Source: Neospora caninum Liverpool
Lineage: Eukaryota; Apicomplexa; Conoidasida; Eucoccidiorida; Sarcocystidae
Length of the DNA: 64,000 bases
Reading direction: 5' to 3'
NCBI RefSeq assembly: GCF_000208865.1
Contig: NC_018390.1
Location: 1,164,790 to 1,228,789, forward strand
Shown: in pieces, positions 22,801-35,200 of the stretch
Position numbering within the stretch: position 1 is the stretch's first letter
How the letters are laid out: every line of letters starts with the position of its first letter
The notes under the pieces: model-generated
What the model was told of the DNA's origin: nothing
The model's database searches: none
What the model saw: the letters and a program-made list of their open reading frames with translations, nothing else
Program-made: the position numbers and the translations under genes

Positions 22801-23167
22801 AGTGAAAAAAACCACAGCTGCAGGGACAACAAAAATGAGAAGATAGCACGAGACAAAGCACCATGGGAGTAGAAAACTGCTCGGAAAACCAAAGCAATCG
22901 ACGCCCCCTTTTCAGCTGCTACGGCCACGTCGCAAAGCTGCACACGGACTGCTTTTTCACACAGCGCACACGCACCTGAACAGGCTTTGTAGGACTCCTT
23001 TCCGTTCTATCTTCACCTGAAAGAAAACAACGGAAAAACCATTCCGGACACGATGCTCATCCTGTGTTTCTGACACGTTTTCGTCACAGTTTTCGGTGTT
23101 TCCGCGCAGCCGTCTCCAGCCTCTCACCCCCCCCCCCCCCCCCCCCCCCAAGAAAAAGTGAGATCGG

Positions 23168-23267
23168 NNNNNNNNNNNNNNNNNNNNNNNNNNNNNNNNN
23201 NNNNNNNNNNNNNNNNNNNNNNNNNNNNNNNNNNNNNNNNNNNNNNNNNNNNNNNNNNNNNNNNNNN
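23168..23267. other. scaffold gap (100 N)
   Basis: Exactly 100 N, the conventional placeholder for a gap of unknown size. A poly-C run of more than 20 bases lies on the left. Both flanks contain the same poly-C plus aagaaaaagtgagatcg, suggesting that the two contig ends overlap. Confidence 0.99.
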
Positions 23268-25887
23268 CGAGGAATTCCCCCCCCCCCAAGAAAAAGTGAG
23301 ATCGTTCACACATCTGCCTGCCGAATTTTGTGTTGTGTGAGAAGACGAGAAACAACACGTGTTGAAAACCCTCTTGTCTCTGCTGGTTTAACAGGAAAAA
23401 TTCGGTCTTTTGCCCATTCTGTGGTGACCGGGGAATGTACGCTTTTCAACTTTGAGGGAGATACAGGAATGGAAATTCGATTTTACAAAGGAACGCAGAT
23501 GCACTTGGGACCTGTTTTCCCTTCCCTGCATTGATTCAGGCTCTTGAAGAGAGGCGGGGGTTCACGGGTTGCCTTTCTTTCCGTTCCGCACTCTAGCTCA
23601 GTCACAAAGTACGGAACCGGAAGACAAAAACGAGAAAGAAGCGCCTTTCTATTCTCGCGTTATTGTGATAGCTTGCCTAGCGTTTCGCGTTTCCACACTA
23701 ACACGTTCACCCAAGGGAACCGTGTGTGCCGGCCAGCTTTGTTTCTCCAGGGAGTATCACGCGACAGCCCGGGGCAGCAATAGGTAGCACACCAACGGAG
23801 GATTGAGAAGCGTGTAGTTGTTTGACTGGCCCTACACGTACCTAACCCGTTAAAGATTTTACCTTTTTGTATTTTCGTAAAGAAACACCTTTGATGTGTA
23901 GAAGGAAGCATCACTTGTATGTGGGAGGAAACACTCGACAATGTGAGAGTGATAGCCTGCGATGCACGGCAAATCGACGCAATCTCCCCGTCCGCTCCGC
24001 GCTTCGTGGTCACGTTTTGCGTGGCGAAACATACAAAAAGAAAGGGTACGTGCCTATTCAGAGACGTTCACTCAAAATCCATACAGTTATCCTGCTGTTT
24101 ACGCTTCAGAATTCCATAAGTAAGTGCGTAAAATAATGCGTGTACAGGTATATGCCGACCAGCAGTTGGTACTGAGAGAAAAGACGTGATATGTAAGGAT
24201 TGTTTTTCTTCGTGGGAAGCACGGAGAGACAAAAGAGTTCTCCCGGGTAAAAAACGTCCAGAAATGAAAGACAACGAACAAACTGTTACGTTTCTCTCTT
24301 CCCTACAAAAATCACGGGAAACGAAACACTGTTAGTGCCCACCCATCGCCACCGGACAAAAAGTGAAAACTCGAAAGCGTCACCCTCTTTCCCTTTCTCC
24401 AGACATATAACGCCCTTCGTGAAGACACGACGAACTACGCGCTTACGCGCGACGCTTCAGTTTCAATACACAGGAGACGAGCGTATACAGCCGTACACTC
24501 AAGGATGCACACATGCATATACGTATGACCGCGAAACACGCGTCGATTTGAACGGGCTGCTGTAGGTGTTCCACTCTAAGTATTTCCCAATACATGCACA
24601 TAGAGTTCAGCAGCGTGACCGGCCACACCGGGTCTCGAAACGAGACACGATTGATTCCAAAGTGCTGACACAAATCACTCTTGATAGCTGTTCCTCCAGG
24701 CACGCGGAGCAGGCAAAGCGACGCCCTGCCCACACACTGTCACGCAAAAGCTTCGAAGTTCGTCTTTTCCCCTCTCCCGGCGAGGAAGAAAAAGAAAAAA
24801 AAATTAGGTGTTCCGCCACGGCTACGGCCGCGGGATGCGGTCAACTAACCCGCGAATAGAACCCTATCTGACCGCGATCGCTGATCACCTGTTCCACATA
24901 AAAACGTACGAATTTAAGTGCAGACCTTGCGGCCACACTTGACCCGGCGAGAGACTTTGAATGGGATGCTCTCAGAGCTCTTACCACAGGCAGTCAGGCA
25001 CCCCTGAAAATGTGATGTTCCTAACGGCCATTCTTGGGTACCAGGAAGAAGAACGACATGAGCGAAAACGGGAGACAGACGAGAGGAGAGGATAGAAAAC
25101 ACAAACGGCAAATGAAAAGGTTTCTCTCTATAAGAAAAAACGTGGGGAAAACGCAGCAGATTGGACCCGTAGAAGACCCGAGGAGACACCTATCGTTGAA
25201 CGAAATATTAAATCTCTCCCGGGCCCTCGCCTTGCGCGGAAGAAGAGAAAGAAGAAGAGGCGCATACAAGAGCCAGCGACGAATCCAAACTCACGAGCTC
25301 AATGACGCGGAGAAACACTCCCTGAAGAAGTACCGTCCGGAAGCGAGGGGAGACAGCGAAAGGAAGAACAACGACGAGAGACCCCAGAAAAACGACACCC
25401 GAATCCAGACCGCAGCGTGGCCGCCTCCATCTTTAGTGTGGACGACTCGCCACAGATGCTGCGGCGAAATGGAAATTCGTCTTCTCTCTCTCCTGTGTTT
25501 CTAAAGCAGGCATTGTATGCACCGTAGCCAGGTGCTTCTCGCTTCATTTCCGTTCGATATTTCTCTTTCCTTCAACGCGCCTTTCTTTCACATCTGCAAG
25601 AGCGTACATAAAAATAGTATGTATGCTTGCTTCTTCTGCGCTCTCCACTTCTCTGTCCCTCTCTCGATGTTCTCTTCGGGCGCCGCGGTTTCAAGTGACC
25701 CTGTCCCGTTTCCGTACTTCTCTCCCCTGTCTCGTTCCACTCCCTGCCTTTCTCATTCGGCGCGCTTCCAACGGAGACCCGCGATAGCGCTTCCTCTCCG
25801 TTCTGGTCCCAGTCGCCTGTCCCGCAGTCTCCGCCTCGCGTCTCTCCTCTTTCCTTTTTCCCCCCAGTCCTCCGCTTCGGAAAACCT

Positions 25888-28800
25888 TCACCGCTTCTCG
25901 TCATCTCCCCGGTTGGAGACCGGTGAACCGGCAGTTGTCGTCATTTCGCTGTCTGGAGACACAAAGCCCGCCGGATGCCGCTGGTGGCTGCGGTTTCCCG
26001 GTCCTGCGTCTCCTCCCGTCGCGCGTGTCGACCGGCGTCGGATTCCCTCTCCTCCGATCTCTGTGCTTCCCGAGCTGCTCGTTTTCTTCAGCAGTGCACT
26101 CTTCTTGCCTCCCTTCTGCTTGAACTTCTTCACCGCGTCTCCAAGGCCTCTCCGACGGTCGCCGCTGGGTGGCGAGGCGCTCCCGAGGCCCGCGTCTCTT
26201 CGTCGGTTCAGGGACTGTCGGAAACGCGTGAAGATGCTTCCGCTTCGCGGCAGGGCCCGACTCCCCTCCGCCTCGCCTGCCTCGCGTGGTTGGCTCTCAG
26301 GCTTCCGCACAGTCTGCCTCGCGGTCGAGGGGAACCCCGGCGGCGGGTACGACACCAGATGGTGGTCCTCGAAATTCAGTGCCGCCGCAGAAGTCGTAGG
26401 TTCCACAGGCTCTGTCTCTTTGTCGCTGCTCTCGCGTCTCATGTGCGTGGCGTCGCTGCCCCGGCCTCGACCAAACGAGGACGGAAAAGCTCGCCTTTCC
26501 CCCCCTGAAAAAGGCCCTACGCGGCGGTCTCGCGAGAGAGACTTGCAGCTCTTCGAGGTGCCCGAGTCCGTGAAAGCTGACGCGTTCGAATCGGTTCCAC
26601 CTGCGTCGGCTCTAACCCCCTCGGCGTTCGGGGCAGCGACACGCGTCGCAGGCGACACGACACTCAGCTCCTCCTCGCCGAGGCAAGACTCGTAGGTCGT
26701 CAGAGGCGAAGAAGGCCTCTTCGCGCCCGAGACGCTGGACGAACACCAGGGAACCGCCGAGGGGAAATCTGTGCTCGGTAACGCTGCGTCAGGCTCCACT
26801 GGCGCAGTTTCTGCCGGCGCGCGACGACTGCACAGGAGAGAACAGTGGAGAGACCGGCAGGAAATGGGACACGAACTGAGGGGGAAGGAGACACACTGGC
26901 ATGGTCACCTGAGAGCAAGTACACCTGATCCCGCAAACGGGTACGGACAACGCACGAGACAGATGCAGTTCCAGGAGATGCGGCACCTAAGGGAGCGAGG
27001 GAAAGAGATGAAAAGACGAGCGACAAGGACACGAAACATACTGGAAGGGAGGGAAGAAACACTGGCAGAGCAAGAGCTGCCTAAGGAGGAAAGGCGGGAA
27101 TGCAAATCTCAGAAGTGATGAGAAAAAACAGTTCGGGGGATGAACACGAGACGAAAGAGACAAAGCGGAGCTGAGATCATGCAATCTTGAGAACTGGAGA
27201 GGACGGAGCAAGAGCACGACGAAAAGCAGACACCAAAAGAAACACCACAGCCACGCGTTACAGCAGCACACCAAGAAAAAAAAATAGAAGCCAGCACAAG
27301 AGAGAGGAGAACAAGACAGAGGGAGGGACAGCAATGTGAAACGAAGGAATGAATACCGCGAGGGACCGCCAAGAATCGAAAGGAGGACGAGGCCGAGGGC
27401 AGAACAACGCCCCACTGCTCTTGACGCCAACGTCGGCGGACAACTCATGAAAGGCGGCAGATGCATAGGTCGACGGAGCTCGCGGAGAGCACACGCCAAA
27501 GATAAATATCGAGACGCAAGACAAGGGGAACGGCGAACCTGTAGCGCCGCGTGACGAGCAGCCCATCAGAACCCCTTCAGGGCGAGAACATGGACATATG
27601 GAGGGAAGAGAGAGGCGATACAACACAGGTAACAACGAGACCAATGGTCTAACACAGAGCGCACGAAAACGGGATGGAGGAGAGACGGAATCGTGGGAGA
27701 GACGCCACAAGCAATTAGATACCGACACAGAGGGGGAAGTGCACTTGCCGGAACAGGTTACACGTAAGGTCTAACGGGAAGCAGGAGAGCGAGGTTCGCG
27801 TGGTGTTAGAAAAACGGAACAGGAGACTTACAACGTATCACCGGGCCACGGTGCGCCTGGGTCGGGCGGGGGGAGGTCGGGAGGAGGCACTGGCGGCTTC
27901 GTTTGATGAAGTGCGTTCTTACAGCAGCTTGCGCCCATAGTGTCTTGCTTTGTTCACTGATTTCAGCGAGCGATCCTGGCGAAAGAAAGGGCGAAAGCAC
28001 GCTCCGGTTGAACGCAGCAGAAAGGCAACAGAAGAAGAGACGACACGGAAGAGGGAACTGCGGAAGGCGCTAAACTAAACCCAACAAATCGCCAGAAGCT
28101 TTTTTTCTCCAGCGTTTCCCCTCCCTCGTTTTCTTTCTCCCGGTAAGATAGTGACACACGAAATTCCAGAATCTCTTGAAAGACACGGCAAGGCACGGAC
28201 GAGGCGATGTTAACCGGCGGGGCCCACCCACAGGAAAAGGGGAAAACCGACGAGAGAGAACAGACACAATGTAGTAAGAGACCTGCCTAGGCATAGACAG
28301 ACCTAGAGGAAAGACAAAAACCGCCAGAAAAGGGCTTTGTGCGGAAAGAAAAAAACATGAGCAGCTCGCTCTGACGCACAAATGCTGGCACCGTGGACCA
28401 CAGAGACGGCGGAGACGGACAAAATCGACTATAACGCAAAGCTGAGAAAGGGAAAATTACCGGAGAAATAATACGCAACGGGATTCGGCAAGGAAGAGAA
28501 AGTCGAAAATACAGTCGGAGACGCAAAGTGAGCAAAAGAGGCGCAGGAGAACGCGAAACAGTGGTAAATTGCCGAGCTCCAGGCGAGAGCAAGGGCCTGA
28601 TGATGTCTGGGTTCCGCGTTGAGGAAAATGTAGGAAGCAATCTAGTTCCTGGTTTCGTCCGTAAAAAAAAACTGGCGCTTTTTTGCTCTTACGCCAGGAA
28701 ACGAGAGGCGTGGACAGTAAGAGCGAGCTGAAACGCCGTTCGCGCGAAGAGAATATTTTTAGCCCATGGCCCCGCGGAAGGGAGGGGCCCGCAACAGAAG

Positions 28801-29273
28801 GTGGCTAGGCATGCGGCCCGATGTTGACACAAACTGTATACGCAACCCGAGAGATGCCCAAGAGAATGTGTGCAGCCACGGCAGAAAAGCAAAAGATGCC
28901 AAGAAAAGGGCCCGAACGGCGCCTCGAGTGCCACACTCGCGTGGATGAACTCGCGAGCGGCGGACGACGGCTGAAACTCCCGCGACTGGGGCCGGAAGAC
29001 AGGAAAAAAGTCGCAGAATACTGGATCAAGCCGAAGGCAACCACGAGCTATTCACAAAAACAGACACCTATAGCGGTGTACAGACACCTGATTTTTCTCT
29101 TTGTGATAGACGGAGGGCCACCGTGGTGTGAGAGAGAAGCACTCTGTTTACAGAGTGCCACTCTCGATCAACTTACCAAGGTCCCGTGCTGCTTCTCTTC
29201 GGGTCCGTAACAGCCCGTTCACGAGAGCCGACCGCTTTTTGTTTAGGGAAGGGAGCTGTGGCCATGCCCGCAT
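25888..29273 (-). CDS. hypothetical protein, provisional five-exon model
   Basis: Exons in transcription order: 29273-29177, 27975-27923, 27856-27832, 26986-26909, 26810-25888. Phases close and give 391 residues. The introns are strongly pyrimidine-rich on the minus strand, which supports the strand. The N-terminus begins MRAWPQLPSLNKKRSALVNG and continues through SLAEISEQSKTLWAQAA, with no family recognised. The long last exon is low-complexity, with a basic block DAVKKFKQKGGKKSALLKK near residue 315 and RSGSIFTRFRQSLNRRR just before it; these could bind nucleic acid or membrane. Weak points are the 25-base third exon, a choice of two donors (26909 or 26925) for the fourth and two acceptors for the fifth, and a start context with C at -3. 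The last exon is well supported as coding; the assembly is tentative. Confidence 0.48.
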
Positions 29274-32200
29274 TCGGACGGTACTGCCAGATGAAAGGGA
29301 AACTTGAGGAGGTCTGGAAACCTTCAAACGCGACGCAGCAGACAAGGGCCAATCCCGTCGGCACTGTCGCTGCCTTCTTGCCGGTGGAATTCGAGCGCGC
29401 TGTGGCCTCGCGCCGCGGCGGGTGACGGAAGAAGTGCAATCGAGAGCACCGTTGCCGTGTCAGGCTTTTCAGCGAGCAGGAGCAGGGAAGACACTACAGA
29501 CCATATGAGCAAGAACGTGTTCCAACACAGACAACCGAAAAGACAGGGTTTCAACAGTCTCGCCCGCTCCCTTTTGGTTGTGAGAAGCCGGGACATCCAA
29601 CGAAAAACAGGACGGGAAAAAATCCAGAAAAAAAATCCCGCCTGCGCCTGCCGCCCCCCGCGTGCCGCTCGCGCTGCTCCACATTGAAAGACACTGACTG
29701 TATACCTCTGCTCGCTCCTAGTATTTGTTTTGGTTGCTGCCCTCATAGCTATGTTTCTTTATCTTCACCTTTCACCTTTTTCTGGAATCCTCTGTTCTGC
29801 TGGATCCTGGCCGGGTGTCTCCTGCGCCACGTCTTCCATCCCGTGTTCTGAAACCCGCGCGGCGGGCGGCTTCCCGCTTCGTTTTTCGCCCAGGAGCCCC
29901 TTTCAGCAAAGAAGAGCAGCCTCGGGAAAATGCGTGTTGCAGCTGGCCGCAAGACTTATTTCAAGTCTCATAGTTGCCTATGCCTTTTCAAATGCCCCGG
30001 AAATAGGAAGGAGGGGCGCGGTGATCTGTCTTGGAAAGACAATGCCGCCGAATCGCTCCCCCGCCCCTCGTTCTCGGTCCTCAACCTTTCTGAACAAACC
30101 CTTGCCTAGGACACAGTCGACTTAGTATCTAACTGCATACACAGACCTTCTACTTTACCGTCACGTGAAAGGTATGTGATGAACAAACCCTCTGAGCAGG
30201 CCAAGCTACCTTGGTATCTAACTGCACACACAGACCTTCTACTTTACCGTCACGTGAAAGGTATGTGATGAACAAACCCTCTGAGCAGGCTAAGCTACCC
30301 TGGGCTCCAGGTTAGGTCTACCTTGTGCCGCTCGCTGAGGCAACTACCCTGCCAACGTGTGCACGGACCACCGCCGATTGGTTTCGAGTCTTCTCTCAAT
30401 ATGAACTCGAACCGTGGTGCTTCGTGTTACTTCGCCTATTTCTCAAGAATCGGGGTTCCGCTTGAACGAAAAGACGAGGCGAGAAAGAACTGTGCCGCTC
30501 TAGCGAACGGAAACCGAATCTACCGCGTCCACACGTGGCACTGCTTCTAGCGGTGAAGGCAAGGCAAAATCGTGGCGACAGTGAGCGCGACTTGACCCTC
30601 AACGCTCTGCACGTCATGGACACCCGACTTCAGGGGCCGGGGAGTGACGGGTATGGCCGAGAAGAGGGACAAAAGAGAGCTAGAAAGCGTGAATCTACGC
30701 TCTGACACATTTTCCGGTACGCGGACTAAAAAAAACCTTGTGGGCTTCCTGTGCTACTGACAGACACCGGCACTTCGCCAATTTCGTGTTTCTCCCTCAC
30801 CCGCGTACCGCACAACGAGTAGAAGCACCCTTGTTCCACAGGTTCTTTCGGATTTTTGCCGCAGAGACTTCTCGTTAGAGTCACGAGAGCACTTCGCTGA
30901 CCAACCACTATAGCGGCATCCGGCAGTTTCGCCGCCTTCCTTTCACTGTCGTCCGCCGACCCCCCCCCCGTGCCGCCAGGAAACGATACATCGACACCGG
31001 GCGAGAAGCTTGAAAGAAATGTTGCGGAGAATCCCGATGCTACATCCTGTATCTTTCCCTAAAGGAGAAGGACAACACGATCTAAGGGTTCGCGTTGCTG
31101 CCTCCGTTTACCATCTCGCGCGAAGCACACAACCAGGGACTCGGCGGGACTGCGTTGCTGCATGTATGCGACTGCATAGCCGTCGCTGTCGCCAGGGGAC
31201 GGGAGGGTGTGCGACCCGTGGCCACGAAATGCGCCTGGAAAGGACAAGCACATGCAGACAGGACTGAGGCATGGCATCACTGAAACGCACCAGGTTCTCA
31301 TTTCTTCTCATTTATCTCGCCGCACCATCGATAAACGCGTGAGAAGCGCGACGGGCGCTGGCAGTTGAAGCGCGTACGGCATTGACACCGCGTTGCGTAT
31401 CTTTGCTGCGCTTGGACTGCCTGACGTTTCCCTCGGCTCGTGCCGTATTCATATGAAATCTGTCACTGGTGCTTTTCCCCGGCCGTCTGATTTCTCTCGG
31501 CTCGCCGCCTGACTGCTTTCTTTCCTCCCGTCCACAACCGCTGAACTGCGTCTCTCAACTCCAGATCCTACTGGAAGGTCGTCTCCCTTTTTTTGAGTTC
31601 ATTTCCCATTCCTTTGCTGCGTTTTTTGTTTCCATTTGTGTTGCTCTTCACATCGTTTTGCAGGCCGCTGGTCAAAATCCGGTCGGCGCTGTCGGTTGTT
31701 TTGGCATTCCTGTAGTTTCCAGGGGAAGATCCCCCCCGTTGAGCAACTGCGTCCGAAACTCTTGCATGCGTGGCCCCCGGCGCTTGTTTCCTCTCTGCCG
31801 TTGTTCTCTACCTCTCCTTCGTGTATTCTGTTGCACTCTCACGCAGCCCTTTCCCCTCCTTCAGACTGTCTGTGCCCGCTCCGTCACAGATTCATTAACA
31901 GAAGCGTCAGAGCCCGTTTTTTCGGGGGGGTGTAATCGCCAACGCGACCCGGGGCCGCGACGCTGTTTGGCAACACGTTTTGTGTCAATTCGTCGCTGCA
32001 TCTTTGTTTCGTCCTTCCATTGCCTTCCGCCTTTTCCACCTTCGTTCAGAGGTCCGCCGCGCGCAAACCGTACGGTTACCTGCTTCCGCGAATCCCCCTA
32101 CACTTCGCGCCGTTCCTCGTCCTTTCCGTCATCCGCCTGACTTTGCATTCCTTCGGCTTTCTCTTTTTCCCTCCACCCGTCTGGTTTCCCTCTTTTTCTG

Positions 32201-32287
32201 TCTCCAGCCTCCTCTTTCCGTCCAGGAGGTTTCTCGGTCCCGACTTCTTTCTTCTCTTGGCGTGTTGCGTCTCTTGCTTCGTCCGGG
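29274..32287. other. divergent promoter region between two genes
   Basis: Lies between a minus-strand start (29273) and a plus-strand start (32288), so it should hold two promoters and leaders. From about 31460 to 32287 the plus strand is very pyrimidine-rich and open by chance for 224 codons without an early ATG, as in coccidian leaders. It contains a perfect-looking 89-base tandem duplication. Confidence 0.5.
30125..30302. repeat. tandem duplication, two 89-bp units
   Basis: Unit 30125-30213 is repeated at 30214-30302 with only a few differences (gcatacacag versus gcacacacag, ggccaag versus ggctaag). Each unit contains the palindrome tcacgtga. A degenerate third unit end (gaacaaaccc, then diverged sequence) precedes the first copy at about 30092-30124. 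It lies in the divergent intergenic region, so a duplicated regulatory element is possible. Confidence 0.93.
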
Positions 32288-35200
32288 ATGCCTGCGTCAG
32301 GAGACCCGTCAGGGGGGGCGTCGCGGCCACCGGCGTTCCCCGATTCTTCAGAAGCAACAGAAAAGCCGCCTTTTCCCCACTCTGCTCCTGACAGTCCCGC
32401 GCAAGCGACTTCGCCGCCTGGGCCCTCTCCACAGCGCGAAGGAACGGGAGGCAGTAGGCAGCCCGTTCGGGCCCCGGAAAGAAAAGTGTCGGAGCAAGCA
32501 GAGGTTGTCGCGAAAATCCACGCCACCCGCGCCATGTGGCAAGCGCGTCTCGATGAAAACATCGCAAAGCAAGAACAACGCGAATATGATGTAAGGAGCT
32601 AGAAACATGGAGTTGGAGAGCGACACAGAGAAACTCGGGTTCTCTGACAGAGAGATGCGAGGGGGCCTGCTGCGCCTGGATATCTGCACTCTCGGGACGG
32701 GACCTGAGAGTGCAGAGGAAACTGGAGGCTGCAACAGACTGATGGGTTGCCGCCAGGAAAGAAGAAAGAAGGAAGTCTCTCCATAGAGTGTCAAGATCAG
32801 CGATACATCGAAACCGTTTTCCCATCCGGCGTGTTGCGCTGCTAGTCACTCAGACCCATCCAGTAGACGCAGTTACGTGTGTATATCTATAGGCACATAT
32901 GCATTCGCATCGAACGAGATCTGCTCCATGCCCTAGACTTAGACCCGCAAGCGCGTGCATTCTCTGGGGTGTCATTGTCGACGCGTTTGTGTGTCGGTGG
33001 GTGACTCGTGCATGTCGACAGGAGGAGGCTCTGGAGGCGCGTAGGCGAGACGTTCTGAGCCAGCGGGAGACACACAAGTTTCTTCGCCGCGAATCGCGGA
33101 CGGGGGAAGGAGACAGCCCGGTGGGGAATGTCGCGGCAGCAGAGAGTACCTCGGGGAGACAGCCCGGGCCGGAAGCGGCCCCTGTGTCGCCTGTCAGCGG
33201 CGACCGGAACCCGGGTGTACCTGAGAGACCAGCACTGACAGAAGAAGAGATGTTGAGGAAACAAGAAGAAGGTGAGAAAGGCGCCGCAGCGAAAAGGTAC
33301 AAGGTCAAGAAGGCGAGGGGAAGTCTGAGAGATGGGGCGGATCTTTGTCGCAGCGAAGCACCGAAGAGAGATTTCAAGGAGAGTACAGAGAGCTGAGGGA
33401 ACGAAGGAGCGCGGGTAAACCAGGGAAGACAGAAAAGAGATGATGAGGAAGACCAGAAAAGGACGAGCCGAAGGAAGAGAGTTGTCAGGTCCTCGCTCCG
33501 TTTCGTTTCTCCTTCAGATGATCTCCTCGTCGCGCAGCGCCTTCAAGAAGAAGAAGCTCTGGCAGCGTCTGCCGCGGAAGCCGCTCTGTTCGGCGAAGAC
33601 GTCGGGGCAGCTTCAGAGACAGCAGCACTGGGAGCGATGAATGGCGAAGGGGCTGCAGCCTCTGAAGAGGTTGACAGAGACTTCCTCCTTGCCATGGAGC
33701 TACAGGAACAGTCACAGAGAGAAGCACAGCAAGAGGTGCGATGCAACCACACCACTGCGTTGCGTGCGAATCCGTCTCCTGAATCGTCTTCCTGTTCGTC
33801 CTCGCCCTCCAAACTTGTTCCTGGCCAACCAAACGGCGAACGCTGTATAGCTCTCGCCCGTTTTCGTGTCTCTGAGATCTGCCCAGGAAGGCACACCCGC
33901 ATGCGCCGACTTTTCACCGTGCCTGCATGCGTATGTCCAGATACCCAAGCCTATCTATGTTTCGTGTATGTAGGTAGGGGGACGTCCGCTTCTCTTTCCT
34001 GTTTGTGTGAATCGATTTCGCGTTCGGATGCTCTCTGACGGTTGGTGAGAGTTTGTGTGGAGAAGAAAGAGAGGCACAGGAGAAACGCCCACATGTTGAC
34101 ATGCAGCCGTATGTGCATGCCCGGACCTGCATGCGCGCGTGTGGGTTTGCAGTCAGATTCGATCTTGGCCGCCTTGTTGCAACAAGAAGAAGCAGCAGCG
34201 GCGTCTTCGAGAGGAGCGTTGCCCTGCCACGGGGGTTCGCCGCATGCAGTCCCTGCCTACCACACAGCCGGCGTCGGCCAGATCAGTCAAAGCGCAGGAG
34301 TGCAGAGGATCCAAACCGTCAACCCCGTGGGGATGTCTGGGTCTTCTGCATCGCGCCCTCAGGCCGGAGACGAGGCGAAGGGGAAGCGAAGGGGCTTCTT
34401 CGCTCGGATTTTCGGGAAAAAAGACAGGTGAGTTTAAGAAAACGCACACTCTCGCCCGCAGTCTGCAGATAGCAAGTCTACACAACTCAATCTGTATCTA
34501 GATATATGGCATTATTCATGTATATATGCGTCCTTGTATTTTGGCGGCTGGCCGTCGGGGGGGGGGGGGGGGGGAGAAGCATGGGAAGGGATTTGCGTTC
34601 GACTCTTTGAATCAGAGGCGAGAAAGGAAATGTGCGTAAATCTATGTCGATGAGCACGCTGGTGTGTGCACCTGAATGCAGTGCGCCGTGTCTTTGCATG
34701 TGGACAACATGAATGCAAATGCGAAGTGTGAGGCGACGGGAGACGTGGAAAAGAACTGACCAAAGACAGGTGAAGAACGGGGTAGAGGGAAACAGAAGGA
34801 AGCGCTTCATGTTCGGAGCTGCCTAGAGGAGGGCCACACCACCGGAGCCAGAAAGAGGAAGAAATTGAATACATGCATAGTCACTTTATGCATGCACACG
34901 TGTACATGGTGTTACATGTGTATGTGGGAACACACGTTTGTGTTTTGCAAACGCATGTGAATTCGGGGGGACAGAGGGGGGGATCTGGGAGAGGAGGCCG
35001 GCATGCATTCGCGCCCCATGATGCATTTCGCGCTTGGGCGATAGAGTTACAGCCTTTTTTCACATCCGAGGGAAGGCCTTCACTGGCAGAGAGGGGAACG
35101 AGAAATGATGCACCCGGATTTGTGAACGCTTTTCCATAGGCTGTAACCCTTACGTGCTCCAGCGGTACAAGAGGGATGAGCGGCCGCGTTCCACCGTTCG

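Larger units (their letters stand above)
22196..25887. other. gap-containing intergenic region
   Basis: Contains the 5' flank of the phosphatase-like gene (minus strand), one candidate plus-strand exon, the scaffold gap with its poly-C flanks, and 25031-25500, which is purine-rich on the plus strand and is probably the 3' UTR of the minus-strand gene ending at 25888. A 23397-23545 plus-strand stretch after a plausible acceptor is open (GKIRSFAHSVVTGECTLFNF...) but cannot be tied to a gene because of the gap. Confidence 0.4.

Noticed and set aside
26987..27499. 171-codon minus-strand frame rich in Leu, Ser, Phe and Cys
   Set aside because: Pyrimidine-rich intron sequence of the minus-strand gene, not a membrane protein.
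31469..32140. 224-codon plus-strand frame upstream of the MIU-like gene
   Set aside because: Pyrimidine-driven Phe/Ser/Leu/Arg composition with no domain; better explained as leader.
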